A stretch of 64,000 nt of DNA from Diphasiastrum complanatum (GCA_029204225.1 CM055097.1:75218773-75282772), one strand, 5' to 3'. Counted from the first letter of the stretch, positions 1 to 10,397 are shown. The notes: generated by a model not told the origin, from the sequence alone. Made by a program: numbers and translations.

Positions 1-21
1 GCGTAGCGGGGCTCACGTCAG

Positions 22-372
22 CTAACTTAAACTAGTCAAAGTCAAAGGAATTACGAACCATCTGTTTACCATCCTACTGCTGGACCAGAAATCGTTCACT
101 GAAAACGAGAAAACAAGCATCCTTACTGCCTTCATCACCAATTTGAGGTGTTCGGTACGAAAATAAAGGCCGATCTGTTTGGCCATAGGCACAACAACCT
201 GATGTGAGAAGGAATTTTGGCTTTTGTAACAATCTACTTGATCCCAAACCAGATTACGACCTTCAAGAGGGTGCATGCTCCACGCTACTCCTCTTGCATC
301 CTTGACAGACCACAAGACGATGGATAAATAGGCCAAAACCAGCATCCATCTTGCCTCCATCACGACCTCCAT
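22..372 (-). CDS. Hypothetical ORF with hydrophobic N-terminus
   Basis: An open frame of 116 residues begins MEVVMEARW, followed by a hydrophobic stretch at about residues 10-22 that could be a signal peptide or membrane anchor. The rest has no domain I recognise. No splice partner, promoter or homologous neighbour is evident, and the flanking sequence is repeat-rich. It could be the first exon of a secreted or membrane protein, or simply a chance frame. I include it only because of its length and N-terminal composition. Confidence 0.2.
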   Translation of the reverse strand: MEVVMEARWMLVLAYLSIVLWSVKDARGVAWSMHPLEGRNLVWDQVDCYKSQNSFSHQVVVPMAKQIGLYFRTEHLKLVMKAVRMLVFSFSVNDFWSSSRMVNRWFVIPLTLTSLS

Positions 373-898
373 GTTCCTATTTCACCAATTTTGCAGATCT
401 GAAAGGAGCAGAATCGATCTGCTTCGACATCAAATCCGAAATCGGCAGCAGCATCGATCTGCTTACTGAACACACGAATCAGACATCAAATCTGAAATCC
501 TCGGCAGCAGCATCGATTACTGAACACGCGAACACCCACACAAAATGAAACGTCCACCTACCCTCGCTCCTCCACCTACCCTCGCTCATTTACACCTACC
601 CCCGCTCCGTCCATCTTTCCTTTTATTTCACGAAGAGAGGATCCATTTGCGAATATACCGTTAGTGCCGTTTGACAGCACCTTGGCGTTCGCCGTCATAT
701 CTAGCGGCGATCGCCTTTCCGTCAGACACTTGTCAATCTTCGTACGTCACGGGATTTCGTTTTTGAGTCGGTGGGAGAGTGGCGGTGCACGCTGGGCCTT
801 TAAATCGACGACCGTTGGATATTCCCGACACGTACTCAGATTATGCCACGCTGCATCACATCAATAGTCAGATATTTTTTGTCGCTAAGAGCCACTTT
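373..898. other. Unassigned stretch before the inverted-repeat arm
   Basis: The stretch has short direct duplications near 400-530 (the phrases GCAGCAGCATCGAT and CTGAACACGCGAA recur with small changes). A 67-residue frame at 664-867 has no recognisable motif. I see no gene. Confidence 0.35.
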
Positions 899-2446
899 GA
901 AGCCTCATTTAGGTTCGTGCACGCTGAGGTAGCTAAATCCCAATGACGGGGCAAGCAAAAGCCTCTGAACTAGGTTATTCCAAAGATTAGCTAACATGTT
1001 AATTATAGATGTTGCGCAGAAACACGTTCATATAGTTCCATCATTTTCGTGAATTTCAAAGTATAGTAGAGATTAATTGATGATTGATAGCTTACTGTCC
1101 TACATGAAGGGCACTAAAGTGTATAAGCCACTAGTTCAATTGCTCTACATGAAGGGCATGAACTGTATAGACTCAAAATGGAGCAAAGAGCTGTGTCGTA
1201 ATAGAATCCCTAAGCCACAGTGTTTTGACTTTGATGTAATATATAAACCTAGAATAGTGAGCTGATGCTTTTGAAGCAAAACATACACCTTGATCAAAAG
1301 CCGAGTTTTATAAATGGAATATGCTAACCTTTTAATATAAGATTTGAGAAACAATTGATACCCACCATTCTTTGCAAACATCTTGAGTTACATGCTTCAC
1401 TATATATAACACCAATTCCTTTGTACTTTGTGTCATTCTGGTAAATGCTAAATATGTGAAGGTGTTGACAAGCATCAGAACAATCGGTAAGTGAGTTCCT
1501 TGCCATTTCAAATTGCTTTTTGTTTTCACTTTCATGTCTTGCTAATTGTAGGCAAATATTTTTTTGAAGCTGACATATGCAAATATGCAGTCAAAGAATT
1601 GTTGTTTCTTATTATATTGAGTTCATTTCATGACATTAAAGGCATATGATTTGTCTAACATCTTAACAAAGAAAATGTCTAGAAAATTTACCTTTTTGAA
1701 GTAAATTTTATACTCATCACACATGTGTTTCATATGTCATCGTGTTGTAGCTAAAAAAAAGTTGCATTTTGAAATAGAATAGCAAACAACGAAATAAAAT
1801 AGCATATTATATGTCTCTACTAAAGACATAATTGTCATTGCCAAAAAGAGACATGCAATCAAGTACTTGCTAATTACAAGAAATAGATGTTGATGGTTCT
1901 AAAAAATTTCAGAACACTCAAGACATTCGAGGTGAGCAATAATGTCCAAGCTGAAATAGTTGACAGTTGTTGATATCGTTTAGCTAATTTCGATTGCTAA
2001 TGACAAGGTTGTTCAAGTGAGTCTAAATGTTATTATCGTTGAAGAAATCATTCTTTTCATAAATATAGAATAAACAATCATCGTTTGAAAGAACATTGAA
2101 TGAGCTTTGTAGCATATTTGAGATCTTTCCACAATGTTAGTATTTGTTAAAAAAAGACAATTGTTAGAGAGCCATCTTTTTTATCAAATATAATATGGCA
2201 AAAGAAGTGGTGGCAATTTCCCTCTCAAAATTGTAAACTAGGAGATTTGCCTTTTTCCCAAACGATACTACAATATGAAAAGTGAAATTTGAAGTTGCGA
2301 TTTTCAAATTGCCATGAAATATCTCAACTAATGTACAAAGCTCACTCAGTGTTCTTTCGAACGACGGTTTTTTATTCGATTTTTTTGAAACAAACCGTTA
2401 GTATAGAAGCATAGTAAATTGACAAATTTAGGTCATCTACATACAC
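899..2446 (+). repeat. Left arm of a 1.5-kb inverted repeat
   Basis: This arm is the reverse complement, with few differences, of 26274-27808. The outer end reads GAAGCCTCATTTAGGTTCG here and GAAGCCTCATTTAGGTTTG in the partner. The inner end reads TTTAGGTCATCTAC here and TTTAGGTCATCTAT there. Short frames within the arm (for example 1077-1265) reappear on the opposite strand of the partner almost residue for residue, which confirms the relationship but does not make them genes. The arms lie about 24 kb apart and enclose many different elements, so they are probably two copies of one dispersed repeat and not the ends of one transposon. Confidence 0.85.
2064..2380 (+). mobile_element. MITE-like foldback element, copy 1
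   Basis: About 317 bp with terminal inverted repeats of roughly 45 bp. The left end carries TCGTTTGAAAGAACATTGA and GAGCTTTGTA; the right end carries the reverse complement, TACAAAGCTCACTCAGTG and TTCTTTCGAACGACGG. It sits inside the large inverted-repeat arm, and related copies lie at 25355-25690 and 26326-26650. No coding capacity is visible, so this is a non-autonomous element. The superfamily cannot be assigned because target-site duplications are unclear. Confidence 0.6.
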
Positions 2447-2899
2447 AAATTTAGATAGGCTAGCTAGACAATCAACGGTGACATTTTGTAACGTCTATAT
2501 CAAAAAGTCGAACAAAGTGAAAGACAACATTGAAAATGAGAATGTTGTTGTAGTATCTAAAGAGAAGGATGCAAGGTCATTTAAAACATGGCAAGAAAAT
2601 TCATACATGACTGAATAGAAACTTGTGATTAAAAATTAAAAGTTCTTGAAAAGAGAATAATCTTGATTTTATTAAAAATGATGGGAAAACCCATGATCAA
2701 GCAAAAAGATTAAAGTATCTAAAATAAAATACCATAGAACGGCAAAAATGAAATAAGCTACCTAAAAGCTAAGTAAAACTTAGAATAGAAAACTAATTAC
2801 TTAAAACCAACTGCTCGATTTAAGTCAGAAATTGAATATTAAACTAATTACTCAAAACCAACTGTCTGATGTAAATCACTAACTAAAATAGATCCAATA
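2447..2899. other. AT-rich unassigned stretch
   Basis: A low-complexity, A-rich sequence between the inverted-repeat arm and the gypsy protease remnant. It carries a short direct duplication (ACTAATTACTTAAAACCAAC near 2792 and ACTAATTACTCAAAACCAAC near 2840). No coding frame or regulatory element is supported. Confidence 0.4.
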
Positions 2900-2939
2900 A
2901 TAGGTAATGCATGAAGCTTTGGAGCAGCCGCTCCTACAA

Positions 2940-3320
2940 ACTGAGCTCGTCGAAGAATGATCGAAGTTGATTGTTACATTTCCCAAAGTCTTAACCATTC
3001 CACCCCTAGTATATAACATCAATTGGACCCAACTTCACAATATGGGAACTCGTTTTATGAGTATAATCTTCCATGTGTAATTTCACCACTGGGGTGATGT
3101 TATTACAAGGAATGGTTACTCCATTGGCAATCTGGACTCTCATCTTATCACAACGATCCAAAGATGCTAATCCACAGCTTCGTAACGACCTACTATTAAA
3201 GAAGTTATGCGTACTACCACTATCTATTAAGCAAAATACTTTCCTTCCATTAATTAACGCTTGCACATGGAAGGTTTTGTTAGAATGGGATCCATTGAAA
3301 GCATTTAAAGATATGTTCAA
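2940..3320 (-). pseudogene. Gypsy aspartic protease remnant
   Basis: The frame contains the retroviral-type protease active-site signature CLIDSGSTHNFF, preceded by the usual strand (ALINGRKVF). It matches the protease that follows gag in Ty3/gypsy polyproteins. The open frame stops at 3006. The sequence beyond encodes the conserved LGVEWLR-like element after about a one-base frame change, which is the expected C-terminal part of this domain. It lies downstream of the zinc knuckle of the same element. The active-site Asp is present, but the frame is broken. Confidence 0.75.
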
Positions 3321-3359
3321 TAGTTCAACTTCCTGATCCCTCCTAATGGATCTTTCCTG

Positions 3360-3650
3360 CTATCCATGGTCTGATTGATGGTTTGGTGATTCCTCATCAG
3401 ATGAGGTGTCTTCCTTTCCTTCATCATTTTGCGGCGGCTGAGTGTCAATGACATTCTCTGAAAAAGTGCTATTATCATCTTCGTCATCTTCAACAATCAG
3501 GGAAATCCCGACAAACTTAGCTTTGTCACACTTATGCCCTGGTTTCCATTTTTGCTTACAAGTGAAACATAAGCCTTGTTGCCGCAGTCGATCTATCTTT
3601 GCTTTTGATCTAACAATCTTCACCTCTGGCTTGGCCTCCATGTTGCTCAC
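3360..3650 (-). pseudogene. Gypsy gag zinc knuckle segment
   Basis: A CCHC-type zinc knuckle occurs at residues 28-41 of this frame: C-x2-C, then an extended spacer, then GHKC (CFTCKQKWKPGHKC). It is followed by an acidic linker rich in Asp and Glu. This is the nucleocapsid-like part of gag in plant gypsy elements of the type whose knuckle reads C-x2-C-x7-H-x-C. It is out of frame with the upstream gag ORF, so the gene is disrupted. Confidence 0.75.
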
Positions 3651-3877
3651 TTGTTTCTTACCACTATTCCTCCTATCAGCTTCTTTAACTATCGGGTACT
3701 GGATAATTGTGTTCCTTCCCTTATCATGTCGACGGATATCAGAATTCCGCTCAGTTTCTCATCCGTTAACTTCATATCTGGGTGCTCATGATTTAGTTGA
3801 CCACCTACCAGCATATTTAGGCTCAATTTTAAGAGCCACCCGCATAGCTTGATCGAGATCAGTACAAAAACGTGATG

Positions 3878-4770
3878 CTATATCAGCTCCAATATCCGGC
3901 TGCAGTCCTTGTATATACCTTCGTCTGCATCAAACATTGTGGGTGGTTTAAGAGTTAGACTCCAAAAATCGAAGTTATACTCTTGTATTGAACTCTTCTG
4001 ACCTACCCTTGTCCATCTTTTACAGTTGTCATCATTTTGGAATGGTCTTCTGAAGGTCTCAATACAAGCATTCTTGAATAACGGCCAATTAGTTCGTGCA
4101 TTACATTCTTCCATTGATAACCTATTCTCCCTCCGCTTCCACCACTCATAGGCTGCTTCTTCAAAGTGGATCGTAGCGAAAGTGATTTTATCTCGGTCAT
4201 CTCTATTGAACAGAGTAAAGTAACCATCTAATTTATCCAACCACTCCTCAATGTCAAGGGTCTTAAAGTCACCATTGAATTTTGGAATGGTTATCTTATT
4301 CTTATACTCCCGAGTATCAAAGTGGTTCTGTTGTTCATAAGGTCTCGTGGAGTGTTGCACTCGTTGTTCAGACATGCCCCTATCAGTTTGACTGGGTATT
4401 CAATATTAGTCTGTAATACCTGTTTTCCCTTGTCCATGTCAATTCTTCGTACATCATGAGAAGATGTTACATTTTGTGATGGAGATGGTATTCGGAACGA
4501 TGTAGAAGGCTCATTAGATCTCTGATCAGCTCCCGCTAGTTTGTCTTGCCTATCTACTAGGCTATCAAACAATTTGTCCCATTTCACCTCATCAGCAAGT
4601 CGATTTCTTTTCATTGCTTGCAACATTGTAACTATCAGATCTTGAGTAACTTGCAGTTTACTTGGTATGTTTTCTTGCTGGTTTGAAACCTGCAGTTCTT
4701 CCATTGTTTCATCAGTAGGCAAGTTGTTTTGAGGTGGGTTATTTTTATCCACTCTGTTTTCCTTTACCAC
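3878..4770 (-). pseudogene. Gypsy gag (retrotransposon gag domain)
   Basis: Two overlapping frames (4770-4291 and 4375-3878) together encode a gag protein. The second contains the classic retrotransposon gag core: PKFNGD, followed by EEWLDKLDGYF, a helix with EEAAYEWWKRR, and FRRPFQ near the end. The first frame is the polar N-terminal region. The switch between frames at about 4300 shows a frameshift. Role in the family: it forms the virus-like particle that packages element RNA. The upstream sequence is the element leader with a GA repeat. Confidence 0.75.
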
Positions 4771-5092
4771 CCATTCTAAAGTGTTACAGCATTAATTTGG
4801 ATAGTCTCGGTGAATTTGTCTTATCTTTCTAAACATTTTTTGTTTTTACTTCACTAAATTCCAAGCTTAAATATAAAAGTTTTAAAATTAAATTCAATAA
4901 TTTTTGAAATCCATGAAACATTTTTGTGCTCGTAGAAAAATAAAAAAAATCGTAGGTCACCGACGTACTCAATAGATGCACTCGTAGAGAGAAAAGGGAG
5001 GTAACCGACGGAGAGAGTAATACGTGAAGATAGAGAGAGAAAAACTCAACCGATGGCTTCGTAGAGAGAGAATGGAGGTAGCCGAAGTCGCG

Positions 5093-5139
<47 letters not shown>

Positions 5140-6202
5140 TCAACCGACGGAGGATGGTTGAGCTTCGTGAGGAGGATTCAGATCTTCCTGCCTGTGATCC
5201 GATCCTTGAAGGAGAGATTGATGCTGACAAACAGAGCGTCTTTTGGAATCTGTTCAATCGGGTTCATGCAACCAGTACCAGGAATCCAGCGTTGGAATTT
5301 TGCTTCAGCTGAATTCTGAGAATAGAGGTGTAAAGAATGCCAGAGAAACGTTCCTGTCCGTGATGTAGCCACACGTTAAGCTGATTGGATTTTCCAAATC
5401 AGCTCGTCCCTGTTCTGGTTTGGAGTCTAATGTATACTCCGCGTCTTTCAGATTCGACTTCGCAGCAGGGCGGTGTTGGTTTTTTCTCTGATTTGGAAGA
5501 ATTCGATCAGTCAACTAAGAAGGATACTCTGGCCTGAATGTAATGAGGATGATGAAGAAATGCGTGAAGAAGGAGAGAGAGGAAGCGAGAGAATTAGGTC
5601 GCGTAGGTTAGGGATGTAGGTAGGTAGGATTAGGTTTGGTTTTTTATTTTATATTAAGGTTCAAATTGAAGAAATAAAAAAAAATTACAAAGGACATTAA
5701 ACTTCAGAATTGAAAACTGAAACGGGACGGAAAATTTTGAAGAAATAAAACTAACAAAACTAGAGCTACAAATCAAGATTTGTCATAAGCTTTTCGATAC
5801 CAATCCAAATGACTTGCCATATCGATCAGATCAAAGTAAGACAATGCTCTAAAATCCTATGGGAAGAAACTAGAAATTAAAACTCAGATCAGATCTGAAA
5901 AATTCAAATCAAGTGAAGACAAAATTCTAGTCACCTATTTTGATAGCTTTTGGAAAAAAGTGCAATAACTTTTGCATCTCTTATCCAAATGGCTTGAAAA
6001 ATAGTGCAAATTAAAGCTGAAACAAAGTCTACAAAGCTATGGAATCAAATTAGAAATAAAAAATAAAATTGACTGTCAAAAATTTGTCTGAACATAAATG
6101 AAAAATTCAAAATTAAAAATCAGCAAAAAGAAAGCTACAAAAACAGTAAACTCATGAAATCTAATGGAATCCTCATAGAATCATCATGAATCATGGGTCT
6201 AT
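4771..6202 (-). other. Leader region of the minus-strand gypsy element
   Basis: Between the PBS and gag lies about 1.4 kb without a convincing gene. It holds a GA microsatellite, and short frames (4829-5257, 5305-5514) whose composition is dominated by that repeat or by ordinary low complexity. The 5650-6200 part is A-rich on the plus strand. Long leaders of this kind are common in plant LTR elements. Confidence 0.5.
5095..5137. repeat. (GA)n microsatellite
   Basis: An uninterrupted GA dinucleotide tract of about 21 units in the gypsy leader, surrounded by looser GAGAGA runs from 4990 to 5110. Confidence 0.95.
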
Positions 6203-6216
6203 GCTCTGATAGCAAG
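6203..6216 (-). promoter_or_regulatory. Primer-binding site of the minus-strand gypsy element
   Basis: On the minus strand the sequence just inside the LTR reads TTGCTATCAGAGCA, close to the initiator-Met tRNA site TGGTATCAGAGC. It lies three bases from the LTR end at 6220. Its position and orientation show that 6220-6754 is the 5' LTR of a minus-strand element. Confidence 0.6.
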
Positions 6217-6219
6217 TAA

Positions 6220-6754
6220 TGTCATGTGCCAAATCTCAAACAAATAGCAATAACAATGAAGTAAAGCTAAGAGCAAGAAAAATACAAAGCATTCAAGATA
6301 GCATACCCATAGAAAGCTAGAAACAATGAGATCTCAATGGAATCACATTAGTAATGAAAAGAAGAGTACAAACAATGTAAATAAGCATGGATTCATGTAG
6401 GTAGGTCACATGAGACCTAGCAATGGAGGTCCCTATGGCTCACATTCACAAGGAAGCTAGAAGCTCTCACTTGCAAATGAGCCAAAAGATTCACAAAATG
6501 ATGTCTCTTGCCTAGTTATAGACAATGCTCTTACTTAACTAAACATAACTATCTTGAAGGATAGTTAACCCTTAATAAGCATTATTTAGCCTACATTGGT
6601 CCCTTAGTGGCCTATTATCCTTATTTATTACTTGGAAGGGCCTAAAGAGAAAACCGCCTTGTTCTTAAGGCTAATAGCTCCTTTTGGGCCTACAAAGCTT
6701 ACAATGGATATTTTGATGCATTGATGAGCATGGATGTACTAAGAGTACATGACA
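6220..6754 (-). repeat. 5' LTR of the minus-strand gypsy element
   Basis: A 535-bp segment bounded by the perfect terminal inverted repeat TGTCATGT and ACATGACA, with TG...CA ends as expected of an LTR. A PBS lies next to the low-coordinate end. Gypsy RNase H coding sequence runs right up to the high-coordinate end, so this LTR was inserted into that gene. I found no second copy of this LTR in the window. Confidence 0.7.
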
Positions 6755-6759
6755 ATCCC

Positions 6760-7422
6760 TTGCGCACAATAATACAAAATTTGATTTTCTTGTAGTAATA
6801 ACAACCAACGTGTGATTCTACCTGTTGTGCAAGTTTTGTTCACGAGGTACAGTAACGTTTGATGATCTGTGAAAAATACAAAGGGTTTGCCTAGAAGATA
6901 ATGTCAAAACTTCTGGGTGGCATAAATCATATGCCAATGCTTCCCTCTCGGTTGTGGTGTAGTTCATCTCCGCATACGTTAATTGCCTACTAAAGAAACG
7001 AATTGGATAGTCCTTCTTGTACTCTCCTGGTTGAGTTAGCACTCCACCGATGGCAAACTTCGATGCATCAGAGTGGACGTGAAACTCCTTCGTGTAATTT
7101 GGAGCTCGCAAGATAGGAGCAGTAGTCAAGGCGTGTTTAAGTTCTTGGAAGGCCTTTCTCTGTTCATCTGTCCACTTAGGATTTACGATCACTTTGTATA
7201 TCCATCGTGCCTTACTAGCAAAGTCGCGAATATGGCAACGGTAGTGAACCATAAAACAATAAGTGTCTCGGACTGTTTTAGGTTCTAGCCTCTTGACAAT
7301 GACTTTGATCTTCTCCAGGTCGGTGGCAATCCCATTGAGCGATACAATGTGACCAAGTACAACGTCGTGGGTGACCCATATCTAACATTTTTCAAGATTA
7401 AGAAAAATATCATACCTCTGGC
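6760..7422 (-). pseudogene. Gypsy reverse transcriptase/RNase H remnant
   Basis: Reading from 7422 down, the translation shows the end of the RT domain (GHIVSLNGIATD), the connection (YR.HIRDFASKAR), then RNase H: WTDEQRKAFQELK, APILRAPN, FHVHSDASKFAIGGVLTQ, FFSRQLTYAEMNYTTTEREALA and, after a frameshift near 6940, the FFTDHQTLLYL segment. This is the typical gypsy order. Catalytic Asp and Glu of RNase H are visible (HSDAS, TEREAL). It is cut at the low side by the LTR at 6754 and at the high side by a copia LTR at 7423, giving a double nesting. Confidence 0.8.
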
Positions 7423-7957
7423 TGTTGGATTTATCTCCTCTACTCTCCTAAATCCTATTTTAATTAGCCTCCACTCATGCTGCATTTTTACTCATGTTGT
7501 CGCACAGTTTGCATATTTACATGTAAAATAAGACAGACAAATAAAACGCGACTGTCTGCATATATACAAGTAAATTCTCGCATGCGACACGTGATTTCTC
7601 TCTTCTCTATCTCATTTCATGCTTATACATGGTTCTCTTGGGTTTTGACATCCATTGGTGCACTATCTTGGTGATTGCTTGCAATTCTGTGTAGAATGAT
7701 CTATATTTGCTATTTTTGGATCCACACGTGTGAAATACAGTAGCTTGCTGGTTTTGTACGGACAACAACAATACATAATCATTTCATTCAAGTTTGATCA
7801 AGTTCTATTAGTGTTTGGATCTCAAATCGTGTGTAGATGCTGATTTTTCTAAATTGGTGAAATTCGTAGTGTATTTCTCTTTCTAACCAAAGATCGTTCA
7901 AGTAGATTGGATCGTAAGGATCTAAAATCTTTCACAACACACCCTCTTTCTCCAACA
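7423..7957 (+). repeat. Copia LTR, plus strand
   Basis: It begins TGTTGGATTTATCTCC and ends CTCCAACA, immediately before a perfect PBS. The first 110 bp match the start of the copia LTR at 42216, and the last 340 bp match (reversed) 13203-13550. It contains a CACACGTGTGAAA palindrome near 7722. Insertion was into gypsy RT sequence. The five bases before it are CTGGC; a matching duplication on the far side cannot be located because the element is truncated. Confidence 0.85.
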
Positions 7958-7969
7958 TGGTATCAGAGC
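7958..7969 (+). promoter_or_regulatory. Primer-binding site, initiator-Met tRNA type
   Basis: TGGTATCAGAGC directly follows the LTR end. This is the standard plant copia primer-binding site, complementary to the 3' end of initiator methionine tRNA. Confidence 0.9.
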
Positions 7970-8111
7970 TATTTTTGTAGTCTGATAAGCTTCCACAATA
8001 CAAGACTCTACTAGCCGATAGAGTAATTGTCTTCTTGTTCTGTAACTCGACGCCAAATTTTCATACTTAAGTCACTAACAGTTTTTCCAATCACTTAGAC
8101 TAATCTTCCTC

Positions 8112-8151
8112 ATGGATTCACAAGGAAAATCCAGTCCCATCTTGATGGAGC
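8112..8151 (+). pseudogene. Copia gag, first residues only
   Basis: The frame begins MDSQGKSSPI, matching MDSQGKASPI at the start of the full copia gag at 43355. It is interrupted after about 13 codons, at ATGGAGC, by the TRIM-like element starting at 8152. The rest of the copia body is absent here. Confidence 0.8.
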
Positions 8152-8574
8152 TGTTGGAGGATGCAAGCTACGGACAAAGCGGCAGCATCCGAAAAGGCAC
8201 CAAAAAGAGAGTGCATTCGTCCCATAAGCAAATGGACACTATAACAGAACTCACATATAAGCTCATTGTAGACAATGTACCCTTGTCCCCTAGTACCAGC
8301 CCTTTTGGGGTCAAAGAGAAATGATGGTGGTGGCTAGGCGGTGGGGATGAGATCACGCACGCGACCCGCATGTGCGCACGAAGTGCCACATCGTCTACTG
8401 GACCGCTATCTGCTGCCGACAAAACTCAAAGTCGATATCAGAGCAAGCATTTTGGTCCTGAATGAGCAAGTGGGGGTTTCTTTCGCCCTGTGCTCGCTTG
8501 AGTGGGGGTGTTGTAGGATGCAAGCTACGCACAAAGCAGCTGCGTCCAAAAAGGCACCAAAAAGAGAGTGGTGA
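8152..8574 (+). mobile_element. TRIM-like miniature LTR element, forward copy
   Basis: Structure: LTR 1 (8152-8428, about 277 bp, starts TGTTGGAGGATGCAAG), an 80-bp internal region with a PBS-like TATCAGAGC at about 8436 and a polypurine-like GAGTGGGGG just before 8509, then the first 65 bp of LTR 2 (8509-8574). The internal region is far too short to encode anything, which fits a terminal-repeat retrotransposon in miniature. It sits in the copia gag start codon region. The second LTR is cut off where the opposed copy begins. Confidence 0.7.
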
Positions 8575-8575
8575 T

Positions 8576-9109
8576 TCTACAGCTTATATGTGGGTTCTGT
8601 TATAGTCTTCATTTGCTTATGGGACCAATGCACTGTCTTTCTGGGGCCTTTTCGGACGCAGCTGCTTTGTGCGTAGCTTGAATCCTCCAACACGAACTCA
8701 GAGTTTTGTCAACAGTGGAGAGCGGTCTAGTAGACGATGTGGCGCGTCATGCGCACCTGCGGGCCGCGTGCTGGATTCCATCCCCACCGCCTAGCCACCC
8801 GCCATCATTCCCCTTTGATCCCAAAAGGGCTTGTACCAGGGGACAAGAATACATTGTCTACAATGAGCTTATATGTGAATTATGTTATAGTCTCCATTTG
8901 CTTATAGGCCGAATGCACTCTCTTTTTGGTGCCTTTTCGGATGCAGCCGCTTTGTGCGTAGCTTGCATCCTCCAACACCCCCACTCAAGCGAGCACAGGG
9001 CAAAAGAATCCCGCACTTGCTCGTTCAGGACCAAAACACTTGCTCTAATACCGACTTAGAGTTTTGTCGGCAGCGGAGAGCAGTCCAGTAGACGATGTGG
9101 CGCGGGTGC
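8576..9109 (-). mobile_element. TRIM-like element, inverted truncated copies
   Basis: On the minus strand this region contains the 3' part of an LTR (9109-9058), an 80-bp internal region with PBS-like GGTATTAGAGC, a polypurine-like GAGTGGGGG, a full LTR (8977-8697), then a further LTR start (8692-8576) separated by only about four bases. The parts are the same as in the forward copy but arranged tail to tail with it, so 8152-9109 forms a large imperfect palindrome. Solo LTR junctions and tandem LTRs suggest recombination between copies. Confidence 0.7.
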
Positions 9110-9257
9110 ATACATAGTGTCGCGTTTTTTGCCTTTTCTTCGTCTGTGAGAATTTACATGTAAATATGCAGACTGTGCGACAACGTGAATAAAAATGCAG
9201 CATGAATGGAGGCAGATTAAAATGGGATTTTGAAGAGTAGAGGAGATAAATCCATCA
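9110..9257 (-). repeat. Copia 3' LTR, first 148 bp
   Basis: On the minus strand it starts TGATGGATTTATCTCC and continues through CATTCATGCTGCATTTTTA, the same sequence as the head of the plus-strand LTRs at 7423 and 42216. It follows a polypurine tract and RNase H coding sequence, so this is the start of a 3' LTR. It is cut off at about 9110 by TRIM sequence. Confidence 0.8.
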
Positions 9258-9266
9258 CGCCCCCTT
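9258..9266 (-). promoter_or_regulatory. Polypurine tract
   Basis: AAGGGGGCG on the minus strand lies directly before the LTR start at 9257. It is the plus-strand primer site expected at the 3' end of an LTR element. Confidence 0.75.
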
Positions 9267-9640
9267 AATCTGGATCCGTGAATGCCTTGATTTTCAGACC
9301 GAGTAATGCACAAAATTTGTTGTTGCATTAACACTTAATGCTTTCGTGAATATATCTACAACCATGTCCTGCATTTTGGAGTACGTTAAGCTCACCGCCT
9401 TGTTGAAAACCTTGCCCCTGATGTAGTGATATCTAATTTCAATATGCTTACTCCTAGAGTGAAATCTAGGGTTGGCCGATAAGGCTATAGCACTCTAATT
9501 ATCACAAAATAAAATTGTAGGGCTACTGTACTGATACATATTAATATCTGACATTAAATTTCTCAACCAAAATACTTCATTAATTGATTGAAAAACTATT
9601 AGCAACTGTGCTAACACAGAAGAAAAAAAGAAAAAACTCC
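9267..9640 (-). pseudogene. Copia RNase H, C-terminal part
   Basis: The translation contains the end of copia pol: EVFWLRNLMSDI, LFCDN (followed by an in-frame stop), SAIALSANPRFHSRSKHIEI, RYHYIRGKV and DIFTKALS. These are the conserved C-terminal RNase H motifs of Ty1/copia. Typical forms are HARTKHIEIDYH and DIFTKAL, so the family match is firm. It is followed by the polypurine tract and LTR, and truncated upstream near 9640 where gypsy LTR-like sequence begins. Confidence 0.8.
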
Positions 9641-9642
9641 CG

Positions 9643-9713
9643 TGGCATGTGTTTTGTAAGACCACGTATGAGTATTTGTCAATAAACTTCAACCATGGCA
9701 TGTGTTTTGTAAG
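9643..9713. repeat. 18-bp direct repeat
   Basis: TGGCATGTGTTTTGTAAG occurs at 9643-9660 and again at 9696-9713, 53 bp apart, at the junction between copia RNase H and the gypsy LTR. It may be a replication-slip or an insertion footprint. Confidence 0.8.
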
Positions 9714-10396
9714 TCTATGAGTAGAAGCTTAAATAATAATAAAAAAGCTTAAATTTAGATTTAGAACTTAGACTTAGGAAACTTAAGATTAGAAATATTT
9801 TATCTTAAGTTTTTCTAAGTTAAGAAATTTGAAGTTCTAAATCCTAAGTTAGAAGTTCTAGAAAGGCTAGAAACAGATTAGTCCCATAAGTTAGTAGACA
9901 CGTATGGAAGACCCTCCTTGCCATAAAAGGAGAGGTATTTGCATTGTAAACAACACTCTGAGATTATGCTAAATTCCTCTCTATTGAGATTATCATTCTA
10001 TTTGTTTGTGTTCCCACTGGAAGGTGCATAGCTTGAGAGAAGGTGCTCGGGCCTCCTCTTGCCTCCTTTCATTGGCCTTTAATTGTGGGATGGTTTTATT
10101 TGTTTATTGCTTAGTTTAGCCGCAATTCTTATTATCTCCCTTTGGGTGTTAAGTAGGATTTAGCAATCTTGCTAGTTGAGTTTGCCTTAGCAAGCATTTT
10201 TGTTGTTGTTACTAATTAACTTTCTTTCCGTTTCGGGCACTAGTTGGGTAAGCCTTAGTGCTCTCATTCCTATTGATTCTTTCATATCTCCGTTGAAGCT
10301 TGTTGTAGAAACTTAAAAATTGGACGAATCTCTACATCCCTATACTACACCCGTAAGTAGATCTAGTCATCGCACAAACTAGAAATACTTCCAACA
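9714..10396 (+). repeat. Gypsy LTR, plus strand (5' boundary uncertain)
   Basis: The right end is CCAACA, one base before a tRNA-Asp-type PBS. A TATA-like CATAAAAGG lies at 9922-9930, followed by ordinary LTR-like sequence. The left boundary is not certain, because no paired LTR is present to define it. Its start lies somewhere after the copia RNase H remnant. Confidence 0.5.
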
Positions 10397-10397
10397 T

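Larger units (their letters stand above)
2900..6754 (-). mobile_element. Ty3/gypsy LTR retrotransposon, 5' part only
   Basis: Reading on the minus strand from high to low coordinates, the parts are a 5' LTR (6754-6220), PBS (6216-6203), a leader of about 1.4 kb, gag (4770-3878), zinc knuckle (3650-3360) and aspartic protease (3320-2940). The order is that of a gypsy gag-pol. Reverse transcriptase, integrase and the 3' LTR are missing, and the frame is broken several times, so the copy cannot be autonomous. The LTR abuts gypsy RNase H sequence belonging to another copy, which points to insertion into an older element. Confidence 0.75.

Noticed and set aside
1145-1535. Short ORFs conserved between the two inverted-repeat arms
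   Set aside because: Conservation is explained by DNA identity of the arms; the frames overlap on both strands and show no domain.
4829-5257. 142-residue minus-strand ORF with a Ser-Leu run
   Set aside because: The frame is opened by the GA repeat and lies in the gypsy leader; there is no domain.
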